A stretch of 64,000 bases of DNA from Stenotrophomonas maltophilia. GTDB taxonomy: Bacteria; Pseudomonadota; Gammaproteobacteria; Xanthomonadales; Xanthomonadaceae. Below are positions 1-7,887 of the stretch, piece after piece. Within the stretch, counting starts at the first letter, position 1; every line of letters begins with the position of its first letter. Where the stretch lies: positions 1 to 64,000 of the forward strand of contig NZ_QFHO01000014.1 in NCBI RefSeq assembly GCF_004920835.1, read 5' to 3'. The translations under genes and the position numbers were made by a program. The notes under the pieces are model-generated. The model saw nothing but the letters and a program-made list of their open reading frames with translations, searched no databases and was not told the DNA's origin.

Positions 1-93
1 GGGTCCGGTTGCGGGGGACGCCGTAAACCCATCCATGGGGGCTTGGCCGCGGCATCCATGCCGCGGACACCCCCGCAACCGGACCCACCCCGC
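1..93. repeat. Large inverted-repeat element, copy 1 (left end cut by window)
   Basis: Arms GGGTCCGGTTGCGGGGG (1-17) and its exact complement (70-86) enclose about 52 bases holding two further hairpins, both with ATCCAT at the tip: around 28-40 and the longer CCGCGGC/GCCGCGG stem at 47-66. The right arm continues as CACCCCGCC to about 93, matching copies at 39331, 39584 and 48789, so the element probably begins a few bases left of the window. No coding content is visible. Confidence 0.8.
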
Positions 94-143
94 CTTCGAC
101 AGGTTCCGCGATCGGTTGGAATGGCATTGCCTGCTCTTGGTGG

Positions 144-186
144 GTGTCGACCTTGGTCGACACGCAGATCCACGCCATGCGTGGAT
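144..186. repeat. SMAG-like tandem hairpin pair
   Basis: Two short palindromes in tandem: GTGTCGACC-TT-GGTCGACAC (144-163) and ATCCACGC-CAT-GCGTGGAT (168-186). The same pair follows the large element at 49099-49145. They resemble the GTAG-headed SMAG stem-loops of Stenotrophomonas, although here the GTAG heads are degenerate (GTGG, GCAG). They lie just past the 3' end of the VOC gene and could act as an RNA 3'-end structure. Confidence 0.7.
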
Positions 187-209
187 GAATCTCCGCGATT
201 GAAAATCGC

Positions 210-614
210 TCAAGCGATCTCGTACAACTCCAGCGGTAGGTCGTCGGGGTCGGCGAAGAAGGTGAAGCGGCGGCCGGTGTATTCGTCCACGCGGATCGGT
301 TCGCAGGCTATGCCATGCGCGGCCAGGCGCTGGATGAAGGGTTCCAGCATGGCGACGCGGAATGCGAGGTGGCGCAGGCCCTGGGCTTCCGGGCGGCTGG
401 GACGGGGCGGCGGGGAAGGGAAGGAGAACAGTTCCAGCTGGCTGCCGTCGGGCAGTGCCAGGTCCAGCTTCCAGGAGTCGCGCGCGCTGCGGTGGTTCTC
501 GGCCAGCACGCGCAGGCCGAGGATGCGCACGTAGAAGTCTTTCGAGCGCGCGTAGTCGCTGCAGATCAGTGCGGCGTGGTGGATGCCCAGCAGGGCGCAG
601 GCGTCATCGCTCAT
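210..614 (-). CDS. VOC family (glyoxalase/bleomycin-resistance fold) protein
   Basis: A 134-residue single vicinal-oxygen-chelate domain. The N-terminal half reads HHAALICSDYARSKDFYV, the usual first strand and helix of SMU1112c/YaeR-like VOC proteins. The C-terminal half ends in FADPDDLPLELYEI, with the glutamate that is commonly the last metal ligand. The start is the ATG at 614, whose ATGA overlaps the stop of the upstream serine hydrolase by 4 bases, which indicates co-translation. The substrate cannot be told from sequence; relatives include lyases and uncharacterised proteins. Family confident, function unknown. Confidence 0.9.
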   Translation of the reverse strand: MSDDACALLGIHHAALICSDYARSKDFYVRILGLRVLAENHRSARDSWKLDLALPDGSQLELFSFPSPPPRPSRPEAQGLRHLAFRVAMLEPFIQRLAAHGIACEPIRVDEYTGRRFTFFADPDDLPLELYEIA

Positions 615-1681
615 TGCAGGGTGTCCAGCCAGCGCTGGGCAATCTTCTGCGCCAGCGGATAGGGTTCGGGGTCGTTGCGGTTGCTCAGCACGATCACGGT
701 CAGGTGCTTTTCCGGATGGCGCACGATCACGTTGCGGAAACCGATGCTCTCGCCGCTGTGCCATTGCACCGGCCCGTTCAGGCGCCAGCCGAAGCCGTAG
801 TGCGGCACGTCGGCTTCGGGCGTCGACGTGGCCGGGCTGAACATCGCGCGGCGCGAGGCCTTCGACAGCAGGCGGTCGTCATACAGCGCGGCATCCCAGC
901 GGGCGAGGTCGTCCAGCGAGGAATAGATGCCGCCATCACCCAGCACGGCGCTGGTGGTGCTCTGGTCGGTGCGTTGCCAGTGGCCGTCCAGCTCGCTGTA
1001 GCCATAGGCGCGCTGAGCCACCACATCGACGCCGTCCTGGTGGGCCACGGTATGGGCCATGCCCAGCGGGCGGAAGATCCGCTGTTGCAGGAAGCCCGCG
1101 AAATCCTGGCCGGAGGCGCGGCCGACGATCAGCGCCAGCAGCGCGTAGCCACTGTTGCTGTAGCGGTATTGCGTGCCGGGTGCGAAGTTCAAGCGGTCCG
1201 CGCGCGACAGCAGGGCCAGCACATCGGCATCGTGCACCTGGCGGGTGCCGGCCGGGTCCATCAGGTCTTCGTAATCGAGCAGGCCACTGGTGTGCGAGAG
1301 CAGTTGGCGGATCGTGATGTCCGCCGCCACCGGGGGCAGCTCCGGCAGCCAACGTCGGGCCGGCTGGTCGAGCCCAAGCCGGCCATCCTCCACCAGCAGC
1401 AGCACAGCCGCGGCGGTGAACTGCTTGCTGACCGAGGCCAGCCGGAAGTTGCTGGCCGGAGTGACTGCGGTGCGGTCTTCCACCACCGCCAGGCCATAGC
1501 CGCGGCGGAACACCGGTTTGCCGTCGTGCAGCACCAGCACGGCGGCGCCGGGCACCTGGCCGTCGTAGGCCTGCATCAGGCCGTCGATGCCCGTATCCGG
1601 TGGGGTCAGCACCGGTGCGGCGGCGCCCGCCAGAGGCAGCAGGCCCAGCACGGCAGCGAACAGGGCGACGGCAGGGCGCAT
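611..1681 (-). CDS. Serine hydrolase, beta-lactamase class C/PBP-like family
   Basis: 356 residues with an N-terminal signal peptide ending near AGAAA (about residue 22), so probably periplasmic. The penicillin-recognising fold shows the SxxK motif S83-V-S-K86, a YSN triad (YRYSNSGY, about residue 165) and HSGES in place of KTG near the C terminus, as in esterase-type class C relatives. It likely hydrolyses an ester or peptide bond through Ser83; nothing singles out beta-lactam resistance. It is translationally coupled to the downstream VOC gene by a 4-base overlap. It could equally be a D-amino-acid peptidase or an esterase. Confidence 0.9.
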   Translation of the reverse strand: MRPAVALFAAVLGLLPLAGAAAPVLTPPDTGIDGLMQAYDGQVPGAAVLVLHDGKPVFRRGYGLAVVEDRTAVTPASNFRLASVSKQFTAAAVLLLVEDGRLGLDQPARRWLPELPPVAADITIRQLLSHTSGLLDYEDLMDPAGTRQVHDADVLALLSRADRLNFAPGTQYRYSNSGYALLALIVGRASGQDFAGFLQQRIFRPLGMAHTVAHQDGVDVVAQRAYGYSELDGHWQRTDQSTTSAVLGDGGIYSSLDDLARWDAALYDDRLLSKASRRAMFSPATSTPEADVPHYGFGWRLNGPVQWHSGESIGFRNVIVRHPEKHLTVIVLSNRNDPEPYPLAQKIAQRWLDTLQ

Positions 1682-1697
1682 GACGGCTCCAGAGGGG

Positions 1698-3638
1698 TCA
1701 GGGCGAAGGCGTGGGCGTGGTGCTGGCCGGCTGCGCCATCCAGCGTTCCATCTTGCGGCTCAGTACGTCCAATGGCATCGAGCCGTCCTTCAGCAGTTCG
1801 GCGTGGAAACGTCGCAGGTCGAAGGCTGCGCCCTGCCGTGCCTTGGCCTTGTCGCGCAGGGCCACGATGGTGGTCAGGCCGGCCACGTTGGACAGCGCCT
1901 GGCCGGGCTGGGCCATGATCCGCTCGACTTCGGCGTTGGCGTCATCGCTGCTCATGTCCACGGTCTTCTGCAGGTAGGCCACGGCCTGTTGCTTGCTCCA
2001 GCCCTGCGCGTTCACACCGGTGTCGGCCACTACGCGCGCGGCGCGCAGCAGGCGCGAGTACAGATAACCGATGCGGTCATAAGGGTCGGTGTAGATGCCG
2101 AGATCCTCGCCCAGGGTTTCCGCGTACAGGCCCCAGCCTTCGACGAAGGCAAGGTCGCCACCCAGGCGGCGGAAGCGCGGCAGCTTGGCAAGTTCCTGCT
2201 GCAGGCCCAGCTGCACGTGGTGGCCGGGAATGGCTTCATGCAGGTACTGCACCGGCACGCTCCAACGCTTGCGGCTGGGCAGGTCTCGGGTGTTGACGTA
2301 CAGCAGGCCTGGTTGCCCGGCCGGCGACGGCTGGTAGGCCGCCGCAGCGGAGGTGAGTGCACGCTCGGGCTCCACCGCGCGTATTTCCAGTGTGGACTTG
2401 GGCAGGGTGTCCAGCACCTGTGGCAGGCGCGCGTTGACCTGCTGCTGCACCTGGCGATAGCGGTTGATCAACGCATTGGCGTCGCCGTACTGGAACTGGC
2501 GGTCGTTGCGCATGCTGCGCAGCAGCTTGGACGGCGTACCGCGCAGCTTGGCGTCCTTCATCACCGTGGCGATCTGAGCCTGCAGCTCCTGCACGCGCTG
2601 CTCGCCCAGCGCGTGCAGCTGCGCGGCGGTCTGGTCGCTGGCGGTGGTCTGCACGATCAGGTTGGCATACCAGGCCTGGCCATCGGGCAATGCGCCCAAG
2701 CCGCTGCTGGCGCGGGTGGCCGGCAGGTACTCGGTGGCGATGAAGCCGCGCAGGGCACGGTAGGCCGGCATGATGCGCAGTTCGATCATGCGCTTGTACT
2801 CAGCACTGATACGCGCCTTGTCCTCGGCTGCGATGGTGTTCGGCATGGTGCGGATCGGCGACCAGAAGATGCTCTCCTCAGCGGTTGGCTTGATCACTGC
2901 ATCCAACTGCGGAATAACCTTCTCCATCAGGTCGCGCGGCTGCACCACGCCGGCCTTCACGCCCTGCCGCATGTTGTCGATGGCCTGGTCGAACAGCTCG
3001 GGAATGCCCAGCGAGCGGCGCGACCAGGTGTCGTAGTCCTGCGCGGTATTGAACGGCTGCGCGCCGGCACCGGAACCGAGGATCGCCATGATGCTGCCGA
3101 CGTTGTAGTACTGGCTGATCGGCATCATCCAGCTCGGGTAACGCTCGGCGGCCAGCGAGGCGCGCGCATCGCGCACGAAGATCTCGTAGCTGAGCAGGTC
3201 CTGGCCCTGCAGGCCGTCATTGCCGAGTTTCTCGACCTTGCCCAGCCATTCGGTAGTGAAGTCGTGCGACTGCTGGCGCCAGGTGGGGGACAGGATGTTG
3301 GGCAGCTGGTCGTTGTAGCGGGTCTCGCCCTGGAAGGTGGCCTGCAGCGGATTCAACCGCATCGAGGCATCCCAGTACTCGTCGTACAGGCGCTCCAGCT
3401 GCACCTGCTTGGGCACGGCGCGGGCCGGTGCGACGGGACGTGGCGCAGCGCGGCGCGCCGAACTGCCACGGGCCGGCGCGGTGGCGCGGGCGGGCCTGGC
3501 CTTGGGCTTGGCGGCCTGGCGGGTCTGCGCGGCGGCAGGGCGGCTGGCCTTCTTCTTCGCTGCTTCGGCCGACGGAACGGCACTGAACAGGAACAACGCG
3601 GCGATGGCGGCGGCCAGGGCGCGGGTGGGATGCGGCAT
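1698..3638 (-). CDS. DUF885 family secreted metallopeptidase-like protein
   Basis: 646 residues from the ATG at 3638, chosen because it opens directly onto a signal peptide (MPHPTRALAAAIAALF...AEA) and has GGAAG upstream; an in-frame ATG at 3677 would add 13 residues before it. A Lys/Ala/Pro-rich linker (about residues 24-75) precedes the DUF885 domain. The diagnostic HEAIPGHH motif is at 467-474, a zinc-binding HExxxGHH-type signature. DUF885 proteins are regarded as zinc peptidases; the substrate here is unknown. Probably periplasmic. It lies 16 bases upstream of the serine hydrolase on the same strand, so the two may be co-transcribed. Confidence 0.88.
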   Translation of the reverse strand: MPHPTRALAAAIAALFLFSAVPSAEAAKKKASRPAAAQTRQAAKPKARPARATAPARGSSARRAAPRPVAPARAVPKQVQLERLYDEYWDASMRLNPLQATFQGETRYNDQLPNILSPTWRQQSHDFTTEWLGKVEKLGNDGLQGQDLLSYEIFVRDARASLAAERYPSWMMPISQYYNVGSIMAILGSGAGAQPFNTAQDYDTWSRRSLGIPELFDQAIDNMRQGVKAGVVQPRDLMEKVIPQLDAVIKPTAEESIFWSPIRTMPNTIAAEDKARISAEYKRMIELRIMPAYRALRGFIATEYLPATRASSGLGALPDGQAWYANLIVQTTASDQTAAQLHALGEQRVQELQAQIATVMKDAKLRGTPSKLLRSMRNDRQFQYGDANALINRYRQVQQQVNARLPQVLDTLPKSTLEIRAVEPERALTSAAAAYQPSPAGQPGLLYVNTRDLPSRKRWSVPVQYLHEAIPGHHVQLGLQQELAKLPRFRRLGGDLAFVEGWGLYAETLGEDLGIYTDPYDRIGYLYSRLLRAARVVADTGVNAQGWSKQQAVAYLQKTVDMSSDDANAEVERIMAQPGQALSNVAGLTTIVALRDKAKARQGAAFDLRRFHAELLKDGSMPLDVLSRKMERWMAQPASTTPTPSP

Positions 3639-3733
3639 CAAGAAGCTTCCGTGGAACACAGACCGTGGAGCTTGCACGATCCGACCGCGTACGGCCAGCG
3701 TGAAGGCGCAGTCAGCTTGCCGGCGCTGGGACT

Positions 3734-4519
3734 TCAGTCAGCCGCGGCGGCGGCACGCAGTGCGGCGGCGCGATCGGCGCCCAGATAGCGGGTGATAGCC
3801 CGCCGCATCAGGTACAGCAACGGAATCAGGGCAATCGCAAAGCCCATCTTGTACACGTAGTTGACGCTGGCGACTGCCAGGAACAGCGAGGTCGGCCAGT
3901 GTTGCGGGCCCAGCACGAAGGCGATCCAGATCACCACGAAGCTGTCCACCACCTGCGAGATCGCGGTCGAGCCGGTCGCACGCAGCCACACGTGGCGCTC
4001 ACCGGTAGCCTGGCGGATGCGGTGGAACACCGCCACGTCGATCAGCTGGCCGAGCAGGAAGGCCACCAGCGAACCGGCGATGGTCCACATGCCCTGGCCG
4101 AACACCGCAGCGAACGCGGCCTGGTAGTCGGGCACGCCGTAGCCGTTCATCGACGTTACCCACCAGCTGGCCGGTGCCAGCGAGATCGCTGCGAAGGCGA
4201 ACAGGAAACCGTAGCCGATCAGCACCACCGCCAGCCACGAGATGAAGCGCACGCCGCGCTTGCCGAAGAACTCGTTGATGGTGTCGGTCATGATGAACAC
4301 CACCGGCCACAACAGGGTCCCGGCGGTGAAGCTGAGCGAGCCGGTCTGGCCGAACAGGTTCCAGTTCAGCGGATCGATGCCGAGCGTGTCTTCGAGGGCG
4401 AAGATCTTCACCCCGATCAGCTCGGCCAGCACCGCGTTGCCGCAGAAGAACGCGGCCAGCACGATGAACAACAGGACCGCACGGTCCTGCAGCGGGCGCT
4501 CGAATGGCGCCGCGGTCAT
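3734..4519 (-). CDS. Queuosine precursor transporter (YhhQ/VUT, DUF165 family)
   Basis: A 261-residue inner-membrane protein with about six hydrophobic segments. Recognisable family stretches are NAVLAELIGVKIF near the N terminus, TLLWPVVFIMTDTINEFFGKRGVRF and AFLLGQLIDVAVFHRIR. Members import preQ0/preQ1, precursors of the queuosine tRNA modification. The start codon overlaps the stop of the upstream DUF502 gene by 4 bases, so the pair is translated together. That leaves no room for its own leader or a preQ1 riboswitch directly upstream. Transport specificity is inferred from family only. Confidence 0.9.
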   Translation of the reverse strand: MTAAPFERPLQDRAVLLFIVLAAFFCGNAVLAELIGVKIFALEDTLGIDPLNWNLFGQTGSLSFTAGTLLWPVVFIMTDTINEFFGKRGVRFISWLAVVLIGYGFLFAFAAISLAPASWWVTSMNGYGVPDYQAAFAAVFGQGMWTIAGSLVAFLLGQLIDVAVFHRIRQATGERHVWLRATGSTAISQVVDSFVVIWIAFVLGPQHWPTSLFLAVASVNYVYKMGFAIALIPLLYLMRRAITRYLGADRAAALRAAAAAD

Positions 4520-5199
4520 TCGGCGCGATCGCCGGCGCGGGTGAACGGCACGGTGGGCGGGGCAACCGCGCCGCCGGAGATGATGAAGCTCATCGCCTGG
4601 TCCACGGTCCAGTCGGTCGGGGTCAGCAGCTCGACCGGCACGATCTCCAGATAGCCCGAGGTCGGGTTCGGCGTGGTCGGCACGTATACCGCGGCCAGCT
4701 CACGATCGGTGCCGTGTTCCTTGATGACCCGGGTCACCAGGCCGACCGACTTCATGTCGCGGTGCGGGAAGTCGATCAGCACCACGCGCTGGGTGCTGCC
4801 CGGCTCGGTCTGCAGCATGTCCAGCAGCTTCTTGGCGCTGTCGTAGATGATGCTGGCCAGTGGAATGCGCTTGATGACCGCGCCGACCCAGCGCAGCAGG
4901 CGCTGGCCGAGCACGCGGCGGCTGGCCACGCCCACCGCCAGGATCACCAGCAGGGTGGCCAGCAGGGCGATGATGTCCTGGATCCACTCGGCACGGACCC
5001 AACCGAGATAATGCGGGAAGTTTGTCGCGATCTGCTCGGACAATGGCACCACCAGCGGACTGGAAATGCCCGACAGCAGCACGAACACGAATTTGACCAC
5101 GACCCAGGTCAGCCAGATCGGCAGCAGGGTCAGCAGGCCGGTGAGAAACAGGCGCTGCAGGGAGGGGCGGGGGACCAGGGCGGGGGCTTCGAGCGACAT
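4516..5199 (-). CDS. DUF502 family membrane protein
   Basis: 227 residues. Two membrane segments are clear (about 15-45, LFLTGLLTLLPIWLTWVVVKF, and about 75-105, IIALLATLLVILAVGVASRR), followed by a soluble domain with PLASIIYDSAKKLLDML and VLIDFPHRDMKSVGLVT, typical of DUF502. The biochemical role of the family is not established. It is the first gene of a two-gene unit with the queuosine-precursor transporter (4-base overlap) and diverges from the unknown gene at 5276. Confidence 0.88.
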   Translation of the reverse strand: MSLEAPALVPRPSLQRLFLTGLLTLLPIWLTWVVVKFVFVLLSGISSPLVVPLSEQIATNFPHYLGWVRAEWIQDIIALLATLLVILAVGVASRRVLGQRLLRWVGAVIKRIPLASIIYDSAKKLLDMLQTEPGSTQRVVLIDFPHRDMKSVGLVTRVIKEHGTDRELAAVYVPTTPNPTSGYLEIVPVELLTPTDWTVDQAMSFIISGGAVAPPTVPFTRAGDRAE

Positions 5200-5275
5200 G
5201 CGCGCATTGTAGCGGTCACTGCCGGTCGATTACGCTGGGTGATCGACTGCGGCAACGGCACATGGAAGGGAAGCT

Positions 5276-6589
5276 GTGTTGAAGATCCTGCGCGGACTGG
5301 GCTGGACCCTGGGCGGCCTGTTGGTGCTGGCGATCGTGGTGTGGTGCGCCTCGCGCATGTGGCCCGTGCCCGAATCGAGGGTGCTGGCGCAGCAGCGACT
5401 GGAGGCGCGCCTGCCGGCGACCGGGCGCAATGGCTATGCGCTGTTGTGGACGCTTCCGTTTGACGGGCTGGATGCCCGCCAGCGTGAGCAGGCGCTGGCC
5501 GAGGACGCGCGGCGCTGGGCGGCCGACCCGCGGGGCGGCAGTATTGGCCAGACCCACCTGGCGGCCAGCCACGCCGAGCTGCACTCACGGCCAGGTGCCA
5601 GTTGCGGGCCGACTGCCAGCAACTGCCTGGCCCAGGTGCGCGCCGACCCGCAACGCTTCGTGGACGCCCACGCCGGGCACCAGCAGTTGCACACGCGCCT
5701 GGACCAACTGGCTGAAGCGGACCACTTCGTGTCCCCATTCCAGCCGAAGGGCGAGGGCATTCTCGTCCCGTTGCCGACCTATGGCCTGGTGGTGGACGCC
5801 ACCAGCGCCCGCGCGCTGGCCTATGTGCAGGGCGACGTCGAGGGTGCGTTGCGCGGCAGTTGCCGTGGCCTGCAGCTGGGCCGTCGGCTGGTGCCCGGGG
5901 GCAGCTACCTGGTCGAAAGCATCGTCGGTGCCAGCCTGGTCCAGGCCAACGCCCAGCTGCTGGCCGACATGCTGGTGGAACTGCCCGCCGACCATCCCTT
6001 GCCGGTCGAGTGCGAGCAGGCGATGCAGCCGATGCTGGCTGACGAACAAAGTCTGTGCCGCGCGACACAGGGGGAGTACGCAATGAGCCGGGCAGCGATT
6101 GAAACCTCGGCGAGCGAATTCGGCGGCGTACTGGTGCTGGACCGCAGCAGCACCCTGGCACGCGTGGCCGGCAATCTCGGCTGGGCCTGTGGTGCCACCG
6201 CCATGGCGGCGCTGGAAGCAGATCGACCGTTGCCGGTGCAGGCACCGCCGCAGCGGGATTTCGGTTGCCTGTCCAACGTCATGGGTTGCGTATTGACCGA
6301 CATTGCGGCGCCGATCTATCCCGCGTATTCGTCCCGGACCCAGGACGCTGCGGCGATGCTGCGCCTGCTGGGTGCACAACGCTGGCTGCGCCAGCAGGCC
6401 GGTGATCCGGTCGATGCACTGCAGCGGTTGCCCGCGCAGTTCCGCTCGCCGGTACGCACCCCGCGCCTGTCGGCCGATGGCAGCCGCCTGCAGGTGCCAC
6501 GCCGCTCGCCGCCGCGCAGCAACGATGAAAGCGCCTGGCTGTCGGTACCACTGGCCGCAGGTGCGCCTTCAACCGCCGCACGCGATTGA
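5276..6589 (+). CDS. Unknown protein with one N-terminal membrane anchor
   Basis: 437 residues starting at a GTG (5276) preceded by GGAAGGGA. Residues about 7-25 form one hydrophobic segment (LGWTLGGLLVLAIVVWCAS), likely a signal anchor with the rest in the periplasm. Several cysteines are scattered through the body (for example GASCGPTASNCL and GCVLTDIAAP), which would suit periplasmic disulfides. I recognise no domain. The gene stands alone: DUF502 diverges on its left and a convergent unknown gene ends 8 bases beyond its stop. Codon use matches its neighbours, so it is probably real. Confidence 0.8.
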   Translation: MLKILRGLGWTLGGLLVLAIVVWCASRMWPVPESRVLAQQRLEARLPATGRNGYALLWTLPFDGLDARQREQALAEDARRWAADPRGGSIGQTHLAASHAELHSRPGASCGPTASNCLAQVRADPQRFVDAHAGHQQLHTRLDQLAEADHFVSPFQPKGEGILVPLPTYGLVVDATSARALAYVQGDVEGALRGSCRGLQLGRRLVPGGSYLVESIVGASLVQANAQLLADMLVELPADHPLPVECEQAMQPMLADEQSLCRATQGEYAMSRAAIETSASEFGGVLVLDRSSTLARVAGNLGWACGATAMAALEADRPLPVQAPPQRDFGCLSNVMGCVLTDIAAPIYPAYSSRTQDAAAMLRLLGAQRWLRQQAGDPVDALQRLPAQFRSPVRTPRLSADGSRLQVPRRSPPRSNDESAWLSVPLAAGAPSTAARD

Positions 6590-6597
6590 GGGCAGGT

Positions 6598-7314
6598 TCA
6601 ACCGGCCCCGACCAACGGATCGAATCCCCAGCCATCACCGACCGTTTCAAGCGTCCAGCGCCGACTGCTGCGCAGCGGTTGCCAGCGCACGCTGTCGGTA
6701 TCGGTCTCGATGCTGCCTTCAACCTGTTTCACCTTGCCGGTGGAAAAGTTGACGCTCAACGACTCGGTCTGCCCGGAGTTGCGCATCACCGAATCGCGGT
6801 CATAGCCGATCAGGGCGAAGGCGCCGTTCTGCCAGCGGAAGGTGAACGCGGTCGTGCCCATCGACCAGCTGCCTGCGCTGGCGAACGAAAACAACGCCAC
6901 CCTCAGCGTGCCGCGCTGGATGCTGACGCCGCCATCTTCGAGCGGATCGCTGAGCACGGGACTTTCCGGGCGCGGAATCAGCTTGTGGTCCTGCGCCGCG
7001 AGCACGTAGCCGGACGGGCGCGACCAGGCGATGGCGAGGATGCGCGGATTGCTGTCATACGGAGAAGGACCGAAGCCATCGTGCTCGATGACGTTGCGCG
7101 GGTCCTGCTGGCGCAGCACCAGCACCAGGTCGGCGCGACCATCGTGGTCGAGGTCACCTTCCAGTCGGGTTTCCAGCGTCCAGCCCTTGGGCACGAAGCC
7201 GGCCGCATCGGCCGCCTGCGCCGGCAGCGTCGGGTACTGCACCGGTGGCACATCCAGTGCGTGGGCGGCGAAGGACAGCGGGGTCAGCAGTGCAGCAAGG
7301 GCGAACGGGCGCAT
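6598..7314 (-). CDS. Secreted protein of unknown function, FG-GAP/VCBS-like motif
   Basis: 238 residues. The ATG at 7314 is preferred over one 12 bases upstream because GGAGG sits 5 bases before it and the signal peptide MRPFALAALLTPLSFAAHA starts at once. The segment DLDHDGRADLVLVLRQ (about residues 42-57) resembles the calcium-binding loop of VCBS/FG-GAP repeats; one loop does not make a propeller. The rest is beta-rich (WSMGTTAFTFRWQNGAFALIGYD). Likely periplasmic or extracellular. Its 3' end meets the convergent unknown gene 8 bases away. Confidence 0.82.
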   Translation of the reverse strand: MRPFALAALLTPLSFAAHALDVPPVQYPTLPAQAADAAGFVPKGWTLETRLEGDLDHDGRADLVLVLRQQDPRNVIEHDGFGPSPYDSNPRILAIAWSRPSGYVLAAQDHKLIPRPESPVLSDPLEDGGVSIQRGTLRVALFSFASAGSWSMGTTAFTFRWQNGAFALIGYDRDSVMRNSGQTESLSVNFSTGKVKQVEGSIETDTDSVRWQPLRSSRRWTLETVGDGWGFDPLVGAG

Positions 7315-7361
7315 TGGAGCCTCCATGGCGGGGAGGCAGAGAATAGCGCCAATGCCGCCGA

Positions 7362-7814
7362 TCAGCGTGCGTGTGGTTTCAACCGCAGGTAGACCTGCTT
7401 GCGTACCTGTGCGACCACTTCGCCGCTTTCATCGACCACGTCGTTGCTGAACCAGCGCAGCACCTTGTCGCCGCTGGCCGCTTCGGCGCGCAGTTCGTCC
7501 AGCAGTGCGTCATCGATGCGGAACGACGTACGTACGGTGCCGCGGCCGGGCTTGAGGAAATCGATCGCACCGGCACGGTCCCACACGTAGTAGTCGCGGC
7601 CGAGGATGTGCAGCAGGCCAAGCATCCAGAACGGATCGGTCATCGCAAACAGGCTGCCGCCGAAATGCGTGCCGACGTAGTTGCGGTTCCAGGGCCGCAT
7701 GCGCAGTTCGACGTCGATCTGCCGGTAGTCCGGCGAGACCCGGGTGACGTGGATGCCGGTGAACAGGAACGGTGGCCAGAGGTTGATGCCGAAGCGGAAC
7801 AGGCGGGCGTTCAT
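7362..7814 (-). CDS. DUF4442 domain protein (hotdog-fold thioesterase-like)
   Basis: 150 residues. The core shows NRNYVGTHFGGSLFAMTDPFWML, the hotdog helix with its preceding asparagine/histidine region, and VWDRAGAIDFLKPGRGTVR in the sheet, as in DUF4442 proteins related to PaaI-type thioesterases. It may hydrolyse an acyl-CoA, but no activity is established for the family. It has no signal peptide, so it is cytosolic. It lies between the unknown secreted protein and the diguanylate cyclase, all on the minus strand with gaps of 47 and 73 bases. Confidence 0.85.
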   Translation of the reverse strand: MNARLFRFGINLWPPFLFTGIHVTRVSPDYRQIDVELRMRPWNRNYVGTHFGGSLFAMTDPFWMLGLLHILGRDYYVWDRAGAIDFLKPGRGTVRTSFRIDDALLDELRAEAASGDKVLRWFSNDVVDESGEVVAQVRKQVYLRLKPHAR

Positions 7815-7887
7815 GCGGGTCCGGGGGGCGCAGGGCGAGGCCTACAGTCTAGCCATTCGCATGCGTATGTTGCACCTGGGCCGGTGT

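Noticed and set aside
611-1681. Beta-lactam resistance gene
   Set aside because: SxxK and YSN are present, but HSG replaces KTG and there is no ampR-like neighbour. A general serine hydrolase is the safer call.
4516-4530. preQ1 riboswitch for the queuosine-precursor transporter
   Set aside because: The transporter start overlaps the end of the DUF502 gene; there is no leader in which an aptamer could fold.
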